Notes: a model not told the origin generated them from the letters alone. A stretch of DNA of 64,000 nt from DYJE01 sp041660385 (GCA_041660385.1 JBAZWJ010000002.1:1-64000), one strand, 5' to 3'. Positions 1 to 9,485 are shown, numbered from the stretch's first letter. Program-made: numbers and translations.

Positions 1-2
1 AC

Positions 3-110
3 ATCGGAATGGGTGCTGAAGAAGAAAAGTCGATTATTCCTCAAACTAAAAACGTCGCCGGAGCAGGTGGTGGCGGTGGGGGGTGTTTTATCAATTCAGC
101 CTCGGAGTGA
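3..110 (+). CDS. C-terminal end of an unidentified protein with a Gly-rich CFI tail (partial)
   Basis: The reading frame is open from the left edge to a TGA at 108-110 and encodes about 35 residues, ending in six glycines followed by CFINSASE. A Gly run followed by CFI near a C-terminus resembles the CFI-type tails seen on exported proteins of Desulfobacterota, usually longer and continuing as CFIATAAYG. The tail here is shorter than that pattern. The rest of the gene lies outside the window, so nothing can be said about its function. Because the stretch is short, chance openness is possible. Confidence 0.4.
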   Translation: MGMGAEEEKSIIPQTKNVAGAGGGGGGCFINSASE

Positions 111-122
111 TGCCGGTTTTGT

Positions 123-147
123 GTAGGAGCGGGTTCCATAGCCCGCT
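123..147. repeat. REP-like palindrome (AGCGGG / CCCGCT)
   Basis: An inverted repeat with arms AGCGGG (128-133) and CCCGCT (142-147) is preceded by GTGTAGG and followed by a TTTCTTT run. It has the layout of the 'TAGGGGCGGGTTnGGAACCCGCCCCTA' palindromes elsewhere in the window and lies 13 bases beyond the stop of the left-edge gene. It may double as that gene's terminator. Confidence 0.6.
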
Positions 148-214
148 TTCTTTATCGATTCAGACGTCTTGTAAATTCCGTTTTCCGATTTGTATTCATT
201 AGGGTACGATCACC

Positions 215-240
215 GGGCGGGTTTGGAACCCGCCCCTACA
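215..240. repeat. REP-like palindrome (GGGCGGGTT-TGG-AACCCGCCC)
   Basis: Perfect 9-base arms 215-223 and 227-235 flank TGG, and CCTACA follows. The preceding GATCACCG matches the lead-in of the copy at 34507 (GATCACCA), so the repeat unit extends beyond the hairpin on this side. The rest of the 111-420 spacer is AT-rich and I see no convincing promoter in it. Confidence 0.75.
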
Positions 241-420
241 GGATGTGTCCCAATTTTTTCAGCCTAAGTTTCCTCCTAATGACAAAAACATTAAGATTCT
301 ACTTCCATTCAAAAAAATTAATGCATCATCACAATTTTGAATTGATTTGTTTGTCGATGGCTGTTATCTTCAAAAAAATTGATCAAATATCATCACTTCC
401 ACCTCGATAAAGCAAAATCT

Positions 421-2007
421 ATGACAACGACCTCAAGAGATAACACAATAAAATTGTTCAAATCCTTTTCAGATGAATTGGACCCTGTGAAACTGCAATA
501 TAAGTTTCTAAGCGCTCTCCTGGGTATCCAGAATGTGGAGAGAGGTTCGATATGGATCAAAACGGAAGATGGGTATTTCTGTGTCGAGGCGGTGGGACCT
601 CAAAGCGAAGAAATTAAAGGCATAACCGTCAGTAAGGACCAGCCTAGTATCGTAGGATGGGTTATCGAAAATGGTAAAATGGCCATAGCCGATCCTGAAA
701 AAGACAACAGGCATTTCAGGAAACTTGAAGAGAATCTTACAGTAAAAAGTAAATTGATTCTTTCATTCCCTCTTATTCTTAAGGAGAATAAAGTTTACGG
801 TGCTGTTCAACTCATAGACACCACTCCTCAAAAATACAGAATCAACCTTGAAAAGACCTATCTGGAATATATCCAGGATCTAGTTGATACCGGTGCCAAT
901 GCGCTGGGTAATGCCATAGCTTTCACACAGCAGAAAGATGAAGCCCTTCTTCTTAAGCAGACTCTGAATGAGATGCGTACGGAAGGTGTTATTGTCGGAC
1001 ACGAATCAAGTTTCATCCAGGCCATGGATCTGATCAAGAGTTATGCCAATTCCGATTTTCCCGTGTTGATCACAGGAGAAAGCGGAACTGGAAAAGAGCT
1101 TATGGCGGTGAGAATTCATAAGTTGAGCAGCCGGAAAGATAAGCCTTTTCTCGTTCAGAATTGCAGCACCATTCCGGAAACTCTGCTTGAGAGCGAGCTT
1201 TTCGGTTATAAAAGAGGTGCGTTTTCAGGTGCTTTGAAAGACAAGGTGGGTTTGTTCGAGGCTGCGGATGGCGGAACGGTTTTTCTTGATGAAATCGGAG
1301 ATATGCCCATCAATCTCCAGGCCAGTATCTTAAGGGTTGTTCAGAACAGTGAAATCAAGCCCCTTGGCTCCACCAGCGTCAAAAAAGTGGATATCCGCAT
1401 TGTTTCTGCTACGAACATCGATATTAAAAGAGCCATCGAAAAAGAACAGTTCAGGGCGGATCTTTTTTACAGGCTTTCGGTTCTGCCTGTTCACCTTCCT
1501 CCTTTACGTGAGAGAAGAAACGACATTCCTCTTCTGCTGAATCATTTTATCAAAGTCGAATCACTCAAACTGGACGTTCCATATAAAACATTCAGCGATC
1601 AGGCCATGCAGATTCTGATGAACCACAACTGGCCAGGAAATATCCGGGAACTTGAAAACCTCGTCAGATACCTTCTGGTTGCTACAAACGAAATGGTCAT
1701 TCCCGTTGAGAAGCTGCCAAAAAACATCACCGACACTCTTGAAGCCATGCCTCAGCAGCCCAGTTCAAATGTTGTAATGATGCCGAATAGTCATCCTTTA
1801 AGCCTTTTTCAGGGTGAACCCCTGGACCCCTTTTTAAACAAGTCGTGGGAAGATGTGGAAAAACAATATGCCACGTACATTTTGAAAAGAAATGGCTGGA
1901 ACGTCAGCAAGGCGTCGAAGGCTGCCGATGTGAACCGTTCCACCTTCGCGTCGAGGCTCCGTAAACTGGGCATAACCCGAGGGAGTGATAACATACCTTT
2001 GGTGTAA
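421..2007 (+). CDS. GAF-domain sigma-54-dependent transcriptional activator, Fis family
   Basis: A three-domain enhancer-binding protein of 528 residues from the ATG at 421. A TTG at 379 would add 14 residues, but neither start has a clear ribosome site. The order is an N-terminal GAF-type sensor (about 20-170), a sigma-54 AAA+ domain with Walker A GESGTGKE at about 219, the loop GAFSGA at about 266 (a Ser variant of the sigma-54-contacting GAFTGA) and Walker B GTVFLDEIGD, then a Fis-type helix-turn-helix (about 480-515). Proteins of this kind remodel sigma-54 RNA polymerase in response to a small ligand bound by GAF. There is no receiver domain and no adjacent kinase. The target is unknown. 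The next gene, an exported PEP-CTERM protein, is a candidate only by proximity, and its upstream region holds just a weak GG-N10-G(A) sigma-54-like box near 2339. Confidence 0.9.
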   Translation: MTTTSRDNTIKLFKSFSDELDPVKLQYKFLSALLGIQNVERGSIWIKTEDGYFCVEAVGPQSEEIKGITVSKDQPSIVGWVIENGKMAIADPEKDNRHFRKLEENLTVKSKLILSFPLILKENKVYGAVQLIDTTPQKYRINLEKTYLEYIQDLVDTGANALGNAIAFTQQKDEALLLKQTLNEMRTEGVIVGHESSFIQAMDLIKSYANSDFPVLITGESGTGKELMAVRIHKLSSRKDKPFLVQNCSTIPETLLESELFGYKRGAFSGALKDKVGLFEAADGGTVFLDEIGDMPINLQASILRVVQNSEIKPLGSTSVKKVDIRIVSATNIDIKRAIEKEQFRADLFYRLSVLPVHLPPLRERRNDIPLLLNHFIKVESLKLDVPYKTFSDQAMQILMNHNWPGNIRELENLVRYLLVATNEMVIPVEKLPKNITDTLEAMPQQPSSNVVMMPNSHPLSLFQGEPLDPFLNKSWEDVEKQYATYILKRNGWNVSKASKAADVNRSTFASRLRKLGITRGSDNIPLV

Positions 2008-2120
2008 GATGATGGGAATAGTAGCAGGGCCATAGCATTTCTTTTCTCCCTCATTCCGGGTTCCATCCTGACTTAACCCGATAGATTTATGCACAGCAAT
2101 TATGTGTCAGATTTTTATGA

Positions 2121-2145
2121 GTCGGGTAGAGGAACGAAACCCGAC
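2121..2145. repeat. Palindrome GTCGGGT-N11-ACCCGAC
   Basis: Arms 2121-2127 and 2139-2145 are perfectly complementary, and the loop contains GGAACGAA. It resembles the 'TCGGGTTaCGctGCGctAACCCGA' family of bacterial intergenic repeats rather than the GGAACCCGCC family. It lies about 110 bases after the sigma-54 activator and may end its transcript. Confidence 0.55.
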
Positions 2146-2386
2146 AAATGCCCCGATTTTTGTCAAGGTTAATAACTTTACTAAAGGTATATTGGGTGCT
2201 GATTGACTGTGTACTATTTTTGAAAACATATGTAATGCCCCCCACATTTTTGGCCACTGTATGAAAAATATTATAATTAAATAAATCTAACATCTCGATA
2301 TTAAAGGTATTTGTCTTTCTGAGTATTTTCAAACTGTTTGGCACAGTATGTGAAGACTATAATATCGATTTTGTTTTATTTATCTG

Positions 2387-2445
2387 TTAATGGGTAATTA
2401 AGATAAAAACCCAAATACTTGGCTACATGGGGATGGAGCCATTAA
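2387..2445 (+). promoter_or_regulatory. Possible structured leader upstream of the PEP-CTERM gene
   Basis: The 2008-2490 spacer (483 bases) is very AT-rich and without a credible gene. Just before the PEP-CTERM gene, TTAATGG (2387-2393) is complementary to CCATTAA (2439-2445). Nested pairs GGGT/ACCC (2392-2395/2409-2412) and GGCT/AGCC (2421-2424/2437-2440) could form alternative helices. Mutually exclusive pairings suggest a regulatory 5' leader, but the conserved sequences of the c-di-GMP riboswitch classes are not present. Treat this as a structural hint only. Confidence 0.25.
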
Positions 2446-2490
2446 TGAAATGATTTATAGTATTAAATTTTTTAGGGAGGAAATGTATTT

Positions 2491-3276
2491 ATGAAAAAAT
2501 TGTTAGGTTTTACAGCAGGTTTTTTATTGTTATTGGGTTCTGCTTCGGCATTTGCAGCTTCTTATTATGACTACAGTGACGCACCGACGGGATATACAAA
2601 GGCTTGGAATGAAAATGCAAGCTGGCAACTTCTGGGCAAAAAATGTGATGTTGAAACAAGTGCCAAAGCGGCTGATACATCTGATGATGGCGTATTCTGG
2701 TCTATAGATGGTGGCCAAACGTGGGATAACACCAGTGAAATTACAGCGGGAACAACTGTTAAATTCAGATTTGATATGTATAAAAAACTTTGGGGTAGAC
2801 ACAGTTATGACGCTCTGAAAGTCTGGATTGACTGGGATAACAACAAACAATTTGACGTTTCTGAGATTGTTTATTCCGATCAGTGGGATTTCAAATCCAT
2901 GGGGTCTGGTTATGATTATAGTGACACGGAATACTATAAAAAAGGCGAAAATTTTCAGAGTTATAAACCGGGTGATAACCATGGTGGAGCTTATAATGGT
3001 GATTACATGGCAGATATTACCAGATATTTTTATACGGATATAACGTTTGGTGCCAGCCTCCTTGGCGATTTCTGGTTACAGGCGCGTGTTGCTTGTAATG
3101 AATCTCTGAATGCTACGGGCGGCGAAATGAAATCTACTGGATATTTAAGCCAAGGTGAAGTGGAAAACTGGAAACTGACAGTTGTTCCCCCAGCCCCCGT
3201 TCCAGAACCTGCAACGATGATTCTTTTGGGAACAGGACTTGTGGGTCTTGTATCACGAAGGAAGTTTAAAAAATAA
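2491..3276 (+). CDS. Exported GEVED-domain protein with PEP-CTERM sorting signal
   Basis: A 261-residue secreted protein preceded by a strong GGGAGG ribosome site. Residues 1-23 are a signal peptide ending ASAFA. The middle has the hallmarks of the GEVED domain: DYSDAP near the start of the mature protein, DDGV, WIDWDNNKQFD and finally GEVENW (the GEVEDY position). The C-terminus is a textbook PEP-CTERM tail: PVPEPATM, a hydrophobic helix, then RRKFKK. Such tails are recognised by an exosortase that removes them as the protein passes to the envelope or extracellular matrix. No exosortase or polysaccharide locus is next to it, so it is an orphan substrate processed in trans. The gene stands alone between the activator and the convergent efflux operon. 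Mature function is unknown; a matrix or surface-structure role is likely. Confidence 0.88.
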   Translation: MKKLLGFTAGFLLLLGSASAFAASYYDYSDAPTGYTKAWNENASWQLLGKKCDVETSAKAADTSDDGVFWSIDGGQTWDNTSEITAGTTVKFRFDMYKKLWGRHSYDALKVWIDWDNNKQFDVSEIVYSDQWDFKSMGSGYDYSDTEYYKKGENFQSYKPGDNHGGAYNGDYMADITRYFYTDITFGASLLGDFWLQARVACNESLNATGGEMKSTGYLSQGEVENWKLTVVPPAPVPEPATMILLGTGLVGLVSRRKFKK

Positions 3277-3289
3277 GCCTTTCTTTTAT

Positions 3290-3311
3290 GGGGCAGACCA
3301 CGGTCTGTCCC
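3290..3311. terminator. Bidirectional hairpin between convergent PEP-CTERM and RND genes
   Basis: GGGGCAGACC (3290-3299) pairs with GGTCTGTCCC (3302-3311) and is followed by AATTCTTTTCTT. It sits between two convergent genes, 14 bases from one stop and 18 from the other. The 'GGGGCAGACCACGGTCTG' core also looks like a dispersed palindrome, so it may be a repeat used as a terminator. Confidence 0.6.
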
Positions 3312-3328
3312 AATTCTTTTCTTCTGCA

Positions 3329-6300
3329 TTATTGGCTTGGAAAAAGCCGTCTGATTCTATTCGCAAAAGATTCACTCAAAGAATAAAGTGTCGGAACAAC
3401 AAGCAGCGTCAGGAACGTGGCGATGGCCAGGCCGAAAATCACCACGGAAGACATGGCTTTCCAGTACTGGGATGTTTCGCTTACCATAGATATGCTCAGA
3501 TCTCTGAAATTGATAGAGATTCCTGTGACCATGGGAATAAGACCCAGAATCGTGGTGACAGCTGTGAGGAAAACAGGGCGCAACCGAGTGGCTCCTGCTG
3601 AAACGATGGCTTGTTTTAGTTCCATCCCACGGTCTCTTAGTTTGTTGGTGTAGTCAATGAGGACAATGGCGTTATTCACCACCACACCGGCAAGTGATAT
3701 CACACCCACACCGCACATGATGATGCCGAAAGGGAATCTCATGATGGCAAGGCCGAGAAAGACACCACCCAGAGACAGCACAACAGAGGTCATGATGATC
3801 AAGGGCTGGATCACGGAGTTAAACTGGGTGACAAGAATGAGAAAAATCAGAAGCAACGCAATGACGAAGGCTTTGCTCAGAAAAGCCTGGGCTTCTTCCT
3901 GGGCTTCTCCTTCACCGGTGAATGTGGCTTTATACCCCTCGGGCAGTTTAAGGTTTTTGAGAAGTTTTTCAGCCTCCATCCTGAGCACCGATCCGGTTGT
4001 TTTGCCTTCATCCACATTGGCTTTGATGGTGACCACCCGCTCGTGGTTGATGCGGTTGATATCGCCAATGGTTCCTGAATAATCGATGTCCGCCACCGTG
4101 GTCAGCGGGATAAGCTGGCCATTGGGGGAAGGGATCATCAGGTTGTGAAGCACATCGGTGATTTTCCTGTCGCTTTTGGACAGCTTGACTGTGATGTCGT
4201 AGTCTTCTCCGTTTTCACGGTATGTTGATACGTTGTAACCGTTGTAAGCAGTTTTCAAAGCAAAGCCGATAGCTCCTGTTGACAGTTCCAGTAAAGCCGC
4301 TTTCTGTCTGTCAATATTCACCTGAATGGACGGGATGCTGTCCATGTAATCGTCTCTCACATCTTCGATCAAGGGGATTTCGGAGATGATGCCCTGAATT
4401 TTTTTGGAAAGAAGGCCAAGGGTTCTGAAATCATCTCCAGCAATCTCGATATTAATGGGGTCACCCGTGGGGGGGCCGCCTTCTTCTTCCATGACGGTTA
4501 TTCTTGCACCGGGAATGTGTTGAACACGGTGTCTAATTTCCATTAAATCCATGGCAGAAGGTCGTTTGCGCTGTTCAAAATCCACGAACTGAATACCGAG
4601 ATGGTTTGATGATATGTTTGAAAACAGTTTGCTGCCGTATTTTTCTACTGATGTGGCGTAAATATGTTCCACGTTGTCAAAATCCGTGGGGCCTGTAAAG
4701 GTTTCACCGTTTCGTTTTTCATGGGTCTTTTGGACATAGGCTTTTTCATACTGCTGATCAAGGGTGAGATCCGTGCCCTTGACGTTGTTCACAGCCGTTT
4801 CAACCTGTTTGGTGATAGAATCCACGTATTCCAGATCAGCACCTTCCGGGGGATCGATATTCACATAAATATTTTTCGGGTCCACGCTGGGAAAAAATTC
4901 CACGGGTTTTTCAATGCCGATAACAAGCATCCAGATCTGCATAAAAACAACGAGGATTAAAAAAGACATCACAAGGACTTTGATTCTGTTTGAAAGACAG
5001 TAATCGATCATTTTTGCGTAGTTTATCAGAATCGGTCCCTGAATGATGATGGGATCTTCGCCTTTTTTTTCAAGCTCATCTGCGGATATGGTTGTAACAG
5101 GATTCGATGATTTTTTTGTGAGCTTCATGAAATAGGACGCAAGGGCCGGATTGATCACAAGGGCCACGAAAAGACTTGAACTCAAGGTGACGATCAGGGT
5201 GAGGGGGAGGTAAGACATGAATTCCCCCATAATTCCCGGCCAGTAAAGCATGGGTGCAAATGCTGCCAGCGTGGTCAGCGTGGAGCCGATAACAGGGTAT
5301 GCGACTTCGGACGTGGCTTTTTTTGACGCCTGGATTCTCGGAACCCCCTGCTCCATATATCTGTATATGTTTTCCACAATAACGATGGCATTATCCACCA
5401 GCATCCCAAGTGCCAGGGAAAGAGAAAAGAGAACCACCATGTTCAGGGTAATCCCCATGATCTGAAGGATGGTGAATGACATGAGCATGGAAAAAGGAAT
5501 GGCCATGGCCACGATGACCGCATTTCTGAAACCCATGGCAAAAAGAAGGACACCCACCACAAGAACAAGCCCTGACAGGATATTGTTTTCAAGATCCATG
5601 ACCATCAGATGAATGTTTTTGGCCTTGTCCATCATCTTGGTGACGTGGGTTCCAAGGGGCCACCGCTGTTTTTCAGTGTGTATCAGTTTGTCGATTTCTT
5701 CCGAAATCCTGATGATGTTTTCACCACTGCGTTTTTTCACCGAGAGGTTCACTGATTCACGACCGTTTAAACGGGACCGGCTTGTTTCATCTTTAAAACC
5801 GTCTATAATACGGGCCAGATCCTTGAGATAAACCGGCTGACCTTTGAACGTGGCAATCACTATTCCATAAATTTCATCAGGATTTTTGAATTCACCTGGA
5901 ACACGTAGCTGATATCTTCCGTCACCCAATGAAATGGAACCGCCGGACGTGTTGGTGTTTTCACTGGGGACCACCTCATTGAAAACAGTGATGGGAATAT
6001 GGTAATAGGCCAGTTTTTTCGGATCAACCTCAATGATGATTTCCCGTTCGCTTCCACCGGTAACATCCACTTCAAGAACGCCCGGAATGGATTCGATGTC
6101 TTCTTCCAGGTCATCGGCAATTCGTTTGAGAGCAGGAACGCCGCAGTCTCCGCTCAGGGAAAACACCACGATGGGCATTTCCGAAAGGTTGACTTCATAA
6201 ACGGACGGATCGTCTTCCAGATCGTTTGGAAGGTCTCTTTTGGCTTCATCCACCTTGTCTTTTACTTTTTGAAGAACCTCCTCAATATCCGTTTTTGGAA

Positions 6301-6586
6301 TAAACTCGATATTAATGGATGATTCGCCTTCGGCGCTGACAGAACGGATGCTTTTGACGTTTTTTAATCCCCTGAGTTTTTTTTCAATGGGGATGGTAAT
6401 AGATGTCTCAATATCCGAAGATGAAACCCCTTTGTATGTCGTTGAAACAAAAACGTAAGGAATGGTGATATCCGGTTCGTCTTCTCTCGGAAGGGTGCTG
6501 TAACTGTAAGCCCCTGCCACAAGAATGATGAGGCAGAGAACCATGACGCTGACCCTGTTGGTTATGGCTGTATCTGAAACGATCAT
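3329..6586 (-). CDS. RND-superfamily efflux pump, inner-membrane transporter
   Basis: A 1085-residue AcrB-like proton-driven exporter of the inner membrane. It shows the family layout: a first membrane helix at about 10-30, a large porter loop containing PREDEPDI, helices 2-7 around 335-530, a second periplasmic loop and helices 8-12 from about 890. The helix-4 signature reads LVDNAIVIVEN, so the second acidic residue of the AcrB Asp-Asp pair is Asn, as in some divergent RND clades. Helix 10 has NNAIVLIDY instead of the AcrB Lys region. Its start overlaps the stop of the adaptor gene in an ATGA, so translation is coupled. Substrates cannot be read from sequence: organic-compound efflux is likelier than metals because the CzcA-type DGAVV motif is absent. 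Confidence 0.93.
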   Translation of the reverse strand: MIVSDTAITNRVSVMVLCLIILVAGAYSYSTLPREDEPDITIPYVFVSTTYKGVSSSDIETSITIPIEKKLRGLKNVKSIRSVSAEGESSINIEFIPKTDIEEVLQKVKDKVDEAKRDLPNDLEDDPSVYEVNLSEMPIVVFSLSGDCGVPALKRIADDLEEDIESIPGVLEVDVTGGSEREIIIEVDPKKLAYYHIPITVFNEVVPSENTNTSGGSISLGDGRYQLRVPGEFKNPDEIYGIVIATFKGQPVYLKDLARIIDGFKDETSRSRLNGRESVNLSVKKRSGENIIRISEEIDKLIHTEKQRWPLGTHVTKMMDKAKNIHLMVMDLENNILSGLVLVVGVLLFAMGFRNAVIVAMAIPFSMLMSFTILQIMGITLNMVVLFSLSLALGMLVDNAIVIVENIYRYMEQGVPRIQASKKATSEVAYPVIGSTLTTLAAFAPMLYWPGIMGEFMSYLPLTLIVTLSSSLFVALVINPALASYFMKLTKKSSNPVTTISADELEKKGEDPIIIQGPILINYAKMIDYCLSNRIKVLVMSFLILVVFMQIWMLVIGIEKPVEFFPSVDPKNIYVNIDPPEGADLEYVDSITKQVETAVNNVKGTDLTLDQQYEKAYVQKTHEKRNGETFTGPTDFDNVEHIYATSVEKYGSKLFSNISSNHLGIQFVDFEQRKRPSAMDLMEIRHRVQHIPGARITVMEEEGGPPTGDPINIEIAGDDFRTLGLLSKKIQGIISEIPLIEDVRDDYMDSIPSIQVNIDRQKAALLELSTGAIGFALKTAYNGYNVSTYRENGEDYDITVKLSKSDRKITDVLHNLMIPSPNGQLIPLTTVADIDYSGTIGDINRINHERVVTIKANVDEGKTTGSVLRMEAEKLLKNLKLPEGYKATFTGEGEAQEEAQAFLSKAFVIALLLIFLILVTQFNSVIQPLIIMTSVVLSLGGVFLGLAIMRFPFGIIMCGVGVISLAGVVVNNAIVLIDYTNKLRDRGMELKQAIVSAGATRLRPVFLTAVTTILGLIPMVTGISINFRDLSISMVSETSQYWKAMSSVVIFGLAIATFLTLLVVPTLYSLSESFANRIRRLFPSQ

Positions 6587-7746
6587 CTGAGGAGGTTCTC
6601 CTGTTCATCCTGGGTTCGGATGATGTGGACCTTCTGGCCATTTGTGACACTTCTCTGGCCAACGGTGATGATGTCATCACCTGTTGCGAGACCCTGTTTC
6701 ACTTCAACCATCCACCCGTCCTGGATTCCTGTGATGATTTCCTTCCTGATTGCCGTGTCCTGAGGCGCATCAGGGTTCTTGTTGTTTGGATCTTTATCGG
6801 CCACATAGACGTATTTCTTGTCATTCAGAGAAATGACGGAGTATAAAGGAACGGCAAAGGCGTTCAATGCTTGTTTTTTGACGATATTCACCCGCACGAA
6901 CATATCGGGCAGAAGGTCACCTGATGGATTTTTTATGGTGAGTTCCAAGTCGTAAACCCTGGCAAGGGAGCTCGTGGTTCTTGAGAGAGAATGCTTTCTG
7001 GCTTTATACGTTTTTCCCATCAACGCATCCACCGTGACATCAAATTCTTTTATATCGGTAACACCATTCACATCCGATTCGGGGATTCCCACATTGACCT
7101 TGATGGGATCGATACGGATGATTTCCACCGCAGGTTTACCCACATCCGTAAACTGACCTTTTTCAATATACACCTTGTTAACTATCCCTGAGTCAGGTGC
7201 TTTGATCATTGTTTTTTCAAGATCAACAGCGGCTATTTTCATGGCTGATTTGGCATTTTCCATCTGGGCTGTAATCGTGTCGAGATCGGATTTGTTTGAA
7301 AGTTCGGAGCGGTAAAGCGTCTCCAGCCTTTTTCTTGTGGAGACAGCGTTTTCATAGGAAGCTTTGGCTGATTTGTAAGCATTACTGTATTTTTCCCCAT
7401 CGATTTCTGCAAGAACTGCGCCTTTTTGAACATTGTCTCCAATGTTCACATTCTTTTTAAGAATCATACCGGCTGTTTCCGATGAGACCTCAAGAGATAC
7501 AAAAGGTGCAAGAGTCCCAGGAAGACTGAGCCGGTCTTTTACCGTTTTCGGTTTCATTTCCATGGTCACCACATTAATCGGAGGGATTGTTTCTTTGACA
7601 GCCGATTTCTTTTCTTTTTCAATCAGGTCTTTTTTTGACTGGGTGCACATTCCCAGAAAGATCAAAGATACAAACAGGATGATCAAAGGGATATAGCCGC
7701 GTTTTTTTCGGAAAGGACGGTCATTTTCTAATGTCATGGGTTTCAT
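6583..7746 (-). CDS. RND efflux periplasmic adaptor (membrane fusion protein, HlyD/AcrA type)
   Basis: A 387-residue adaptor that links the RND pump to the outer-membrane channel. Residues 17-37 form an N-terminal membrane anchor; the following Cys (LGMC) is not a good lipobox because Met precedes it. A lipoyl/barrel-sandwich domain follows (LPGTLAPFVSLEVSSETAG, then GDNVQKGAVLAEID), then an alpha-hairpin (about 110-165), the second lipoyl half (IKAPDSGIVNKVYIEKGQFT) and beta-barrel and membrane-proximal domains. The first ATG (7746) and the one three codons later both lack a strong ribosome site. It is the middle gene of the tolC-adaptor-pump operon: 53 bases after the channel gene and overlapping the pump by four. 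Confidence 0.92.
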   Translation of the reverse strand: MKPMTLENDRPFRKKRGYIPLIILFVSLIFLGMCTQSKKDLIEKEKKSAVKETIPPINVVTMEMKPKTVKDRLSLPGTLAPFVSLEVSSETAGMILKKNVNIGDNVQKGAVLAEIDGEKYSNAYKSAKASYENAVSTRKRLETLYRSELSNKSDLDTITAQMENAKSAMKIAAVDLEKTMIKAPDSGIVNKVYIEKGQFTDVGKPAVEIIRIDPIKVNVGIPESDVNGVTDIKEFDVTVDALMGKTYKARKHSLSRTTSSLARVYDLELTIKNPSGDLLPDMFVRVNIVKKQALNAFAVPLYSVISLNDKKYVYVADKDPNNKNPDAPQDTAIRKEIITGIQDGWMVEVKQGLATGDDIITVGQRSVTNGQKVHIIRTQDEQENLLR

Positions 7747-7799
7747 TCCAGAATTTTTTCATTTTTATATTTTGTTTTTGTTATGGTTTTGTATGATTT

Positions 7800-9176
7800 T
7801 TATTTTGTATTCGAACGGCTGATCAGCAAATCTCCCGAAGCGCGTTTGAGTTTCAATACCGCCAGTTTGTATCCGAACTGGGCTTCAGACAATTCTCTTT
7901 CCGAAGCCACAAGAAGGGTATTGGCGTCCATCATATCCACACTGTTGGCAAGACCGTGTTTAAACATTTCGGATACAGCTTTGAAATTCTGTTGGGAAAA
8001 GGTCAACTTGTCTTTCAGGGCCACCATTCTGCCTTTCTGTGTGGATACATTGAGATAAGCATCTTGAATTTCGAGTTCAATTTTCTTTTTCATTTCCTCA
8101 ACTGCGAGTCTGGCCTGCCGTTCACGGGCATAGGACTGTTCGACCTCTGCATTTCTGAGGCCTCCGTCGAACAGAGTGAACGAGATTTTCGCGGCAAGCA
8201 TATAGCCTGAAACATCCTTATCGTAATCAAGGGGAGTTCCACCCATTGTGCCATCGTTCGTATCGTTTGATTTTGCATACTGGCCTTCGATGGAAAGAAC
8301 AGGCCAGCGATCACCCTTGGTTAGCTTAATACTTCGCTCTGCCACCACCTGATTCAATTCAGCGGATTTTATTTCCGGGCGTCTGTTCAAACCTTCATGT
8401 GTTAGACCATCGATTTCAGAATTAACATTTTCATAGGTCATTTCTTCGGGCTCATTTAATTTGAAGTTTGACGGAAGGTTGACAAGCGAACGCAACGCGG
8501 ATTTGCTCAGGATATATCTGTTTTGGTCTTCAATCAGTTTGGCCTGGGCATCGGAAAGTTCCGATTCAGCTCTGTACATATCCGTTTTGGTGACATCATC
8601 AAGTTTCAATCTTGTGCTCACCGATTCTTTGTGCTTTTCAAGTCGCTTTACATTGGCCTTGGCAATTTCCCAGCCTTTCTGAGCTCTTAAAACATTGTAA
8701 TAAGCCGTGGCGACTTCCAGAAGGTAACTTTCTCTGACGGTGTTCAGATCCTGCTGGCTCCGTTCGATGTTGTCTTTGCTTATCTTAAGGGCAATCAGTT
8801 CTTTACCATTCAAGGTGAATGACTGATCGAACCGCACACCATAAGCCATGGAGTCTGTTTTTAAGTCGTATGTTTCACTGGCTATATTTGGATCGGTTGT
8901 CTGATCCGTATCGCTGATAGAGTAGTTGCCAAAAGCTGAAATTTGTGGAATCAGAACAGACAAAGCTCTTCTTTTGTCCTTTTCAGCGATATATATGTTT
9001 TCTTTGGCTATTTTGATGTTTTCAGCCTGATCAAGGGCAAGAATGTAAAGATCGTTCAGGGAGTATGCCGAATTGGGCTCGCCTTTTTTTTCAGGTTCAA
9101 GTTCCCCTGCAAATAAAGAATTCGAAAACATAAAAAAAAGAAGGCTTGTCAGTAGAAAAAATCTATTCAATCCCAT
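7800..9176 (-). CDS. TolC-family outer-membrane efflux channel
   Basis: A 458-residue outer-membrane factor. I place the start at 9176, where GGAG lies seven bases upstream and the product opens MGLNRFFLL with a signal peptide ending SLFAG; the frame continues upstream to 9251 without a better start. Two OEP repeats are visible, each a long helical stretch around beta strands: YSLNDLYILALDQAENIKIA and RRPEIKSAELNQVVAERSIK, each followed by a transmembrane-strand segment (ISAFGNYS, LSIEGQYA). It is the promoter-proximal gene of the efflux operon and supplies the exit duct for the adaptor and pump. Confidence 0.92.
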   Translation of the reverse strand: MGLNRFFLLTSLLFFMFSNSLFAGELEPEKKGEPNSAYSLNDLYILALDQAENIKIAKENIYIAEKDKRRALSVLIPQISAFGNYSISDTDQTTDPNIASETYDLKTDSMAYGVRFDQSFTLNGKELIALKISKDNIERSQQDLNTVRESYLLEVATAYYNVLRAQKGWEIAKANVKRLEKHKESVSTRLKLDDVTKTDMYRAESELSDAQAKLIEDQNRYILSKSALRSLVNLPSNFKLNEPEEMTYENVNSEIDGLTHEGLNRRPEIKSAELNQVVAERSIKLTKGDRWPVLSIEGQYAKSNDTNDGTMGGTPLDYDKDVSGYMLAAKISFTLFDGGLRNAEVEQSYARERQARLAVEEMKKKIELEIQDAYLNVSTQKGRMVALKDKLTFSQQNFKAVSEMFKHGLANSVDMMDANTLLVASERELSEAQFGYKLAVLKLKRASGDLLISRSNTK

Positions 9177-9485
9177 TTTTTTCTCCATTGGATTATTATG
9201 GTTTATTGCTTTGATTGGTTGATAGGAGTTTTTAACGAGGTGAGGTGACATGATTCAACCTGTCCCAGGCAAATATCGTTGTCGATGCGTAACAGCTGTA
9301 ATACATCTGCTGAAAAGACCGAATCCAATATCGGCAGGGATTTTCAATGATTTTTCGTCCGTTATTAATAATCTCATTAACGATTTCCGGTCACTATACG
9401 TTGCAGGTTGTGCCATGTCAAGATCGGGAACAACTGATCGTACAGAATGATTCAGATATTCGGTTTTTTTTATTCGGGTCGTTTC

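Noticed and set aside
2387..2445. Cyclic-di-GMP riboswitch upstream of the PEP-CTERM gene
   Set aside because: The helices are short and the conserved GEMM-type sequence elements are missing.
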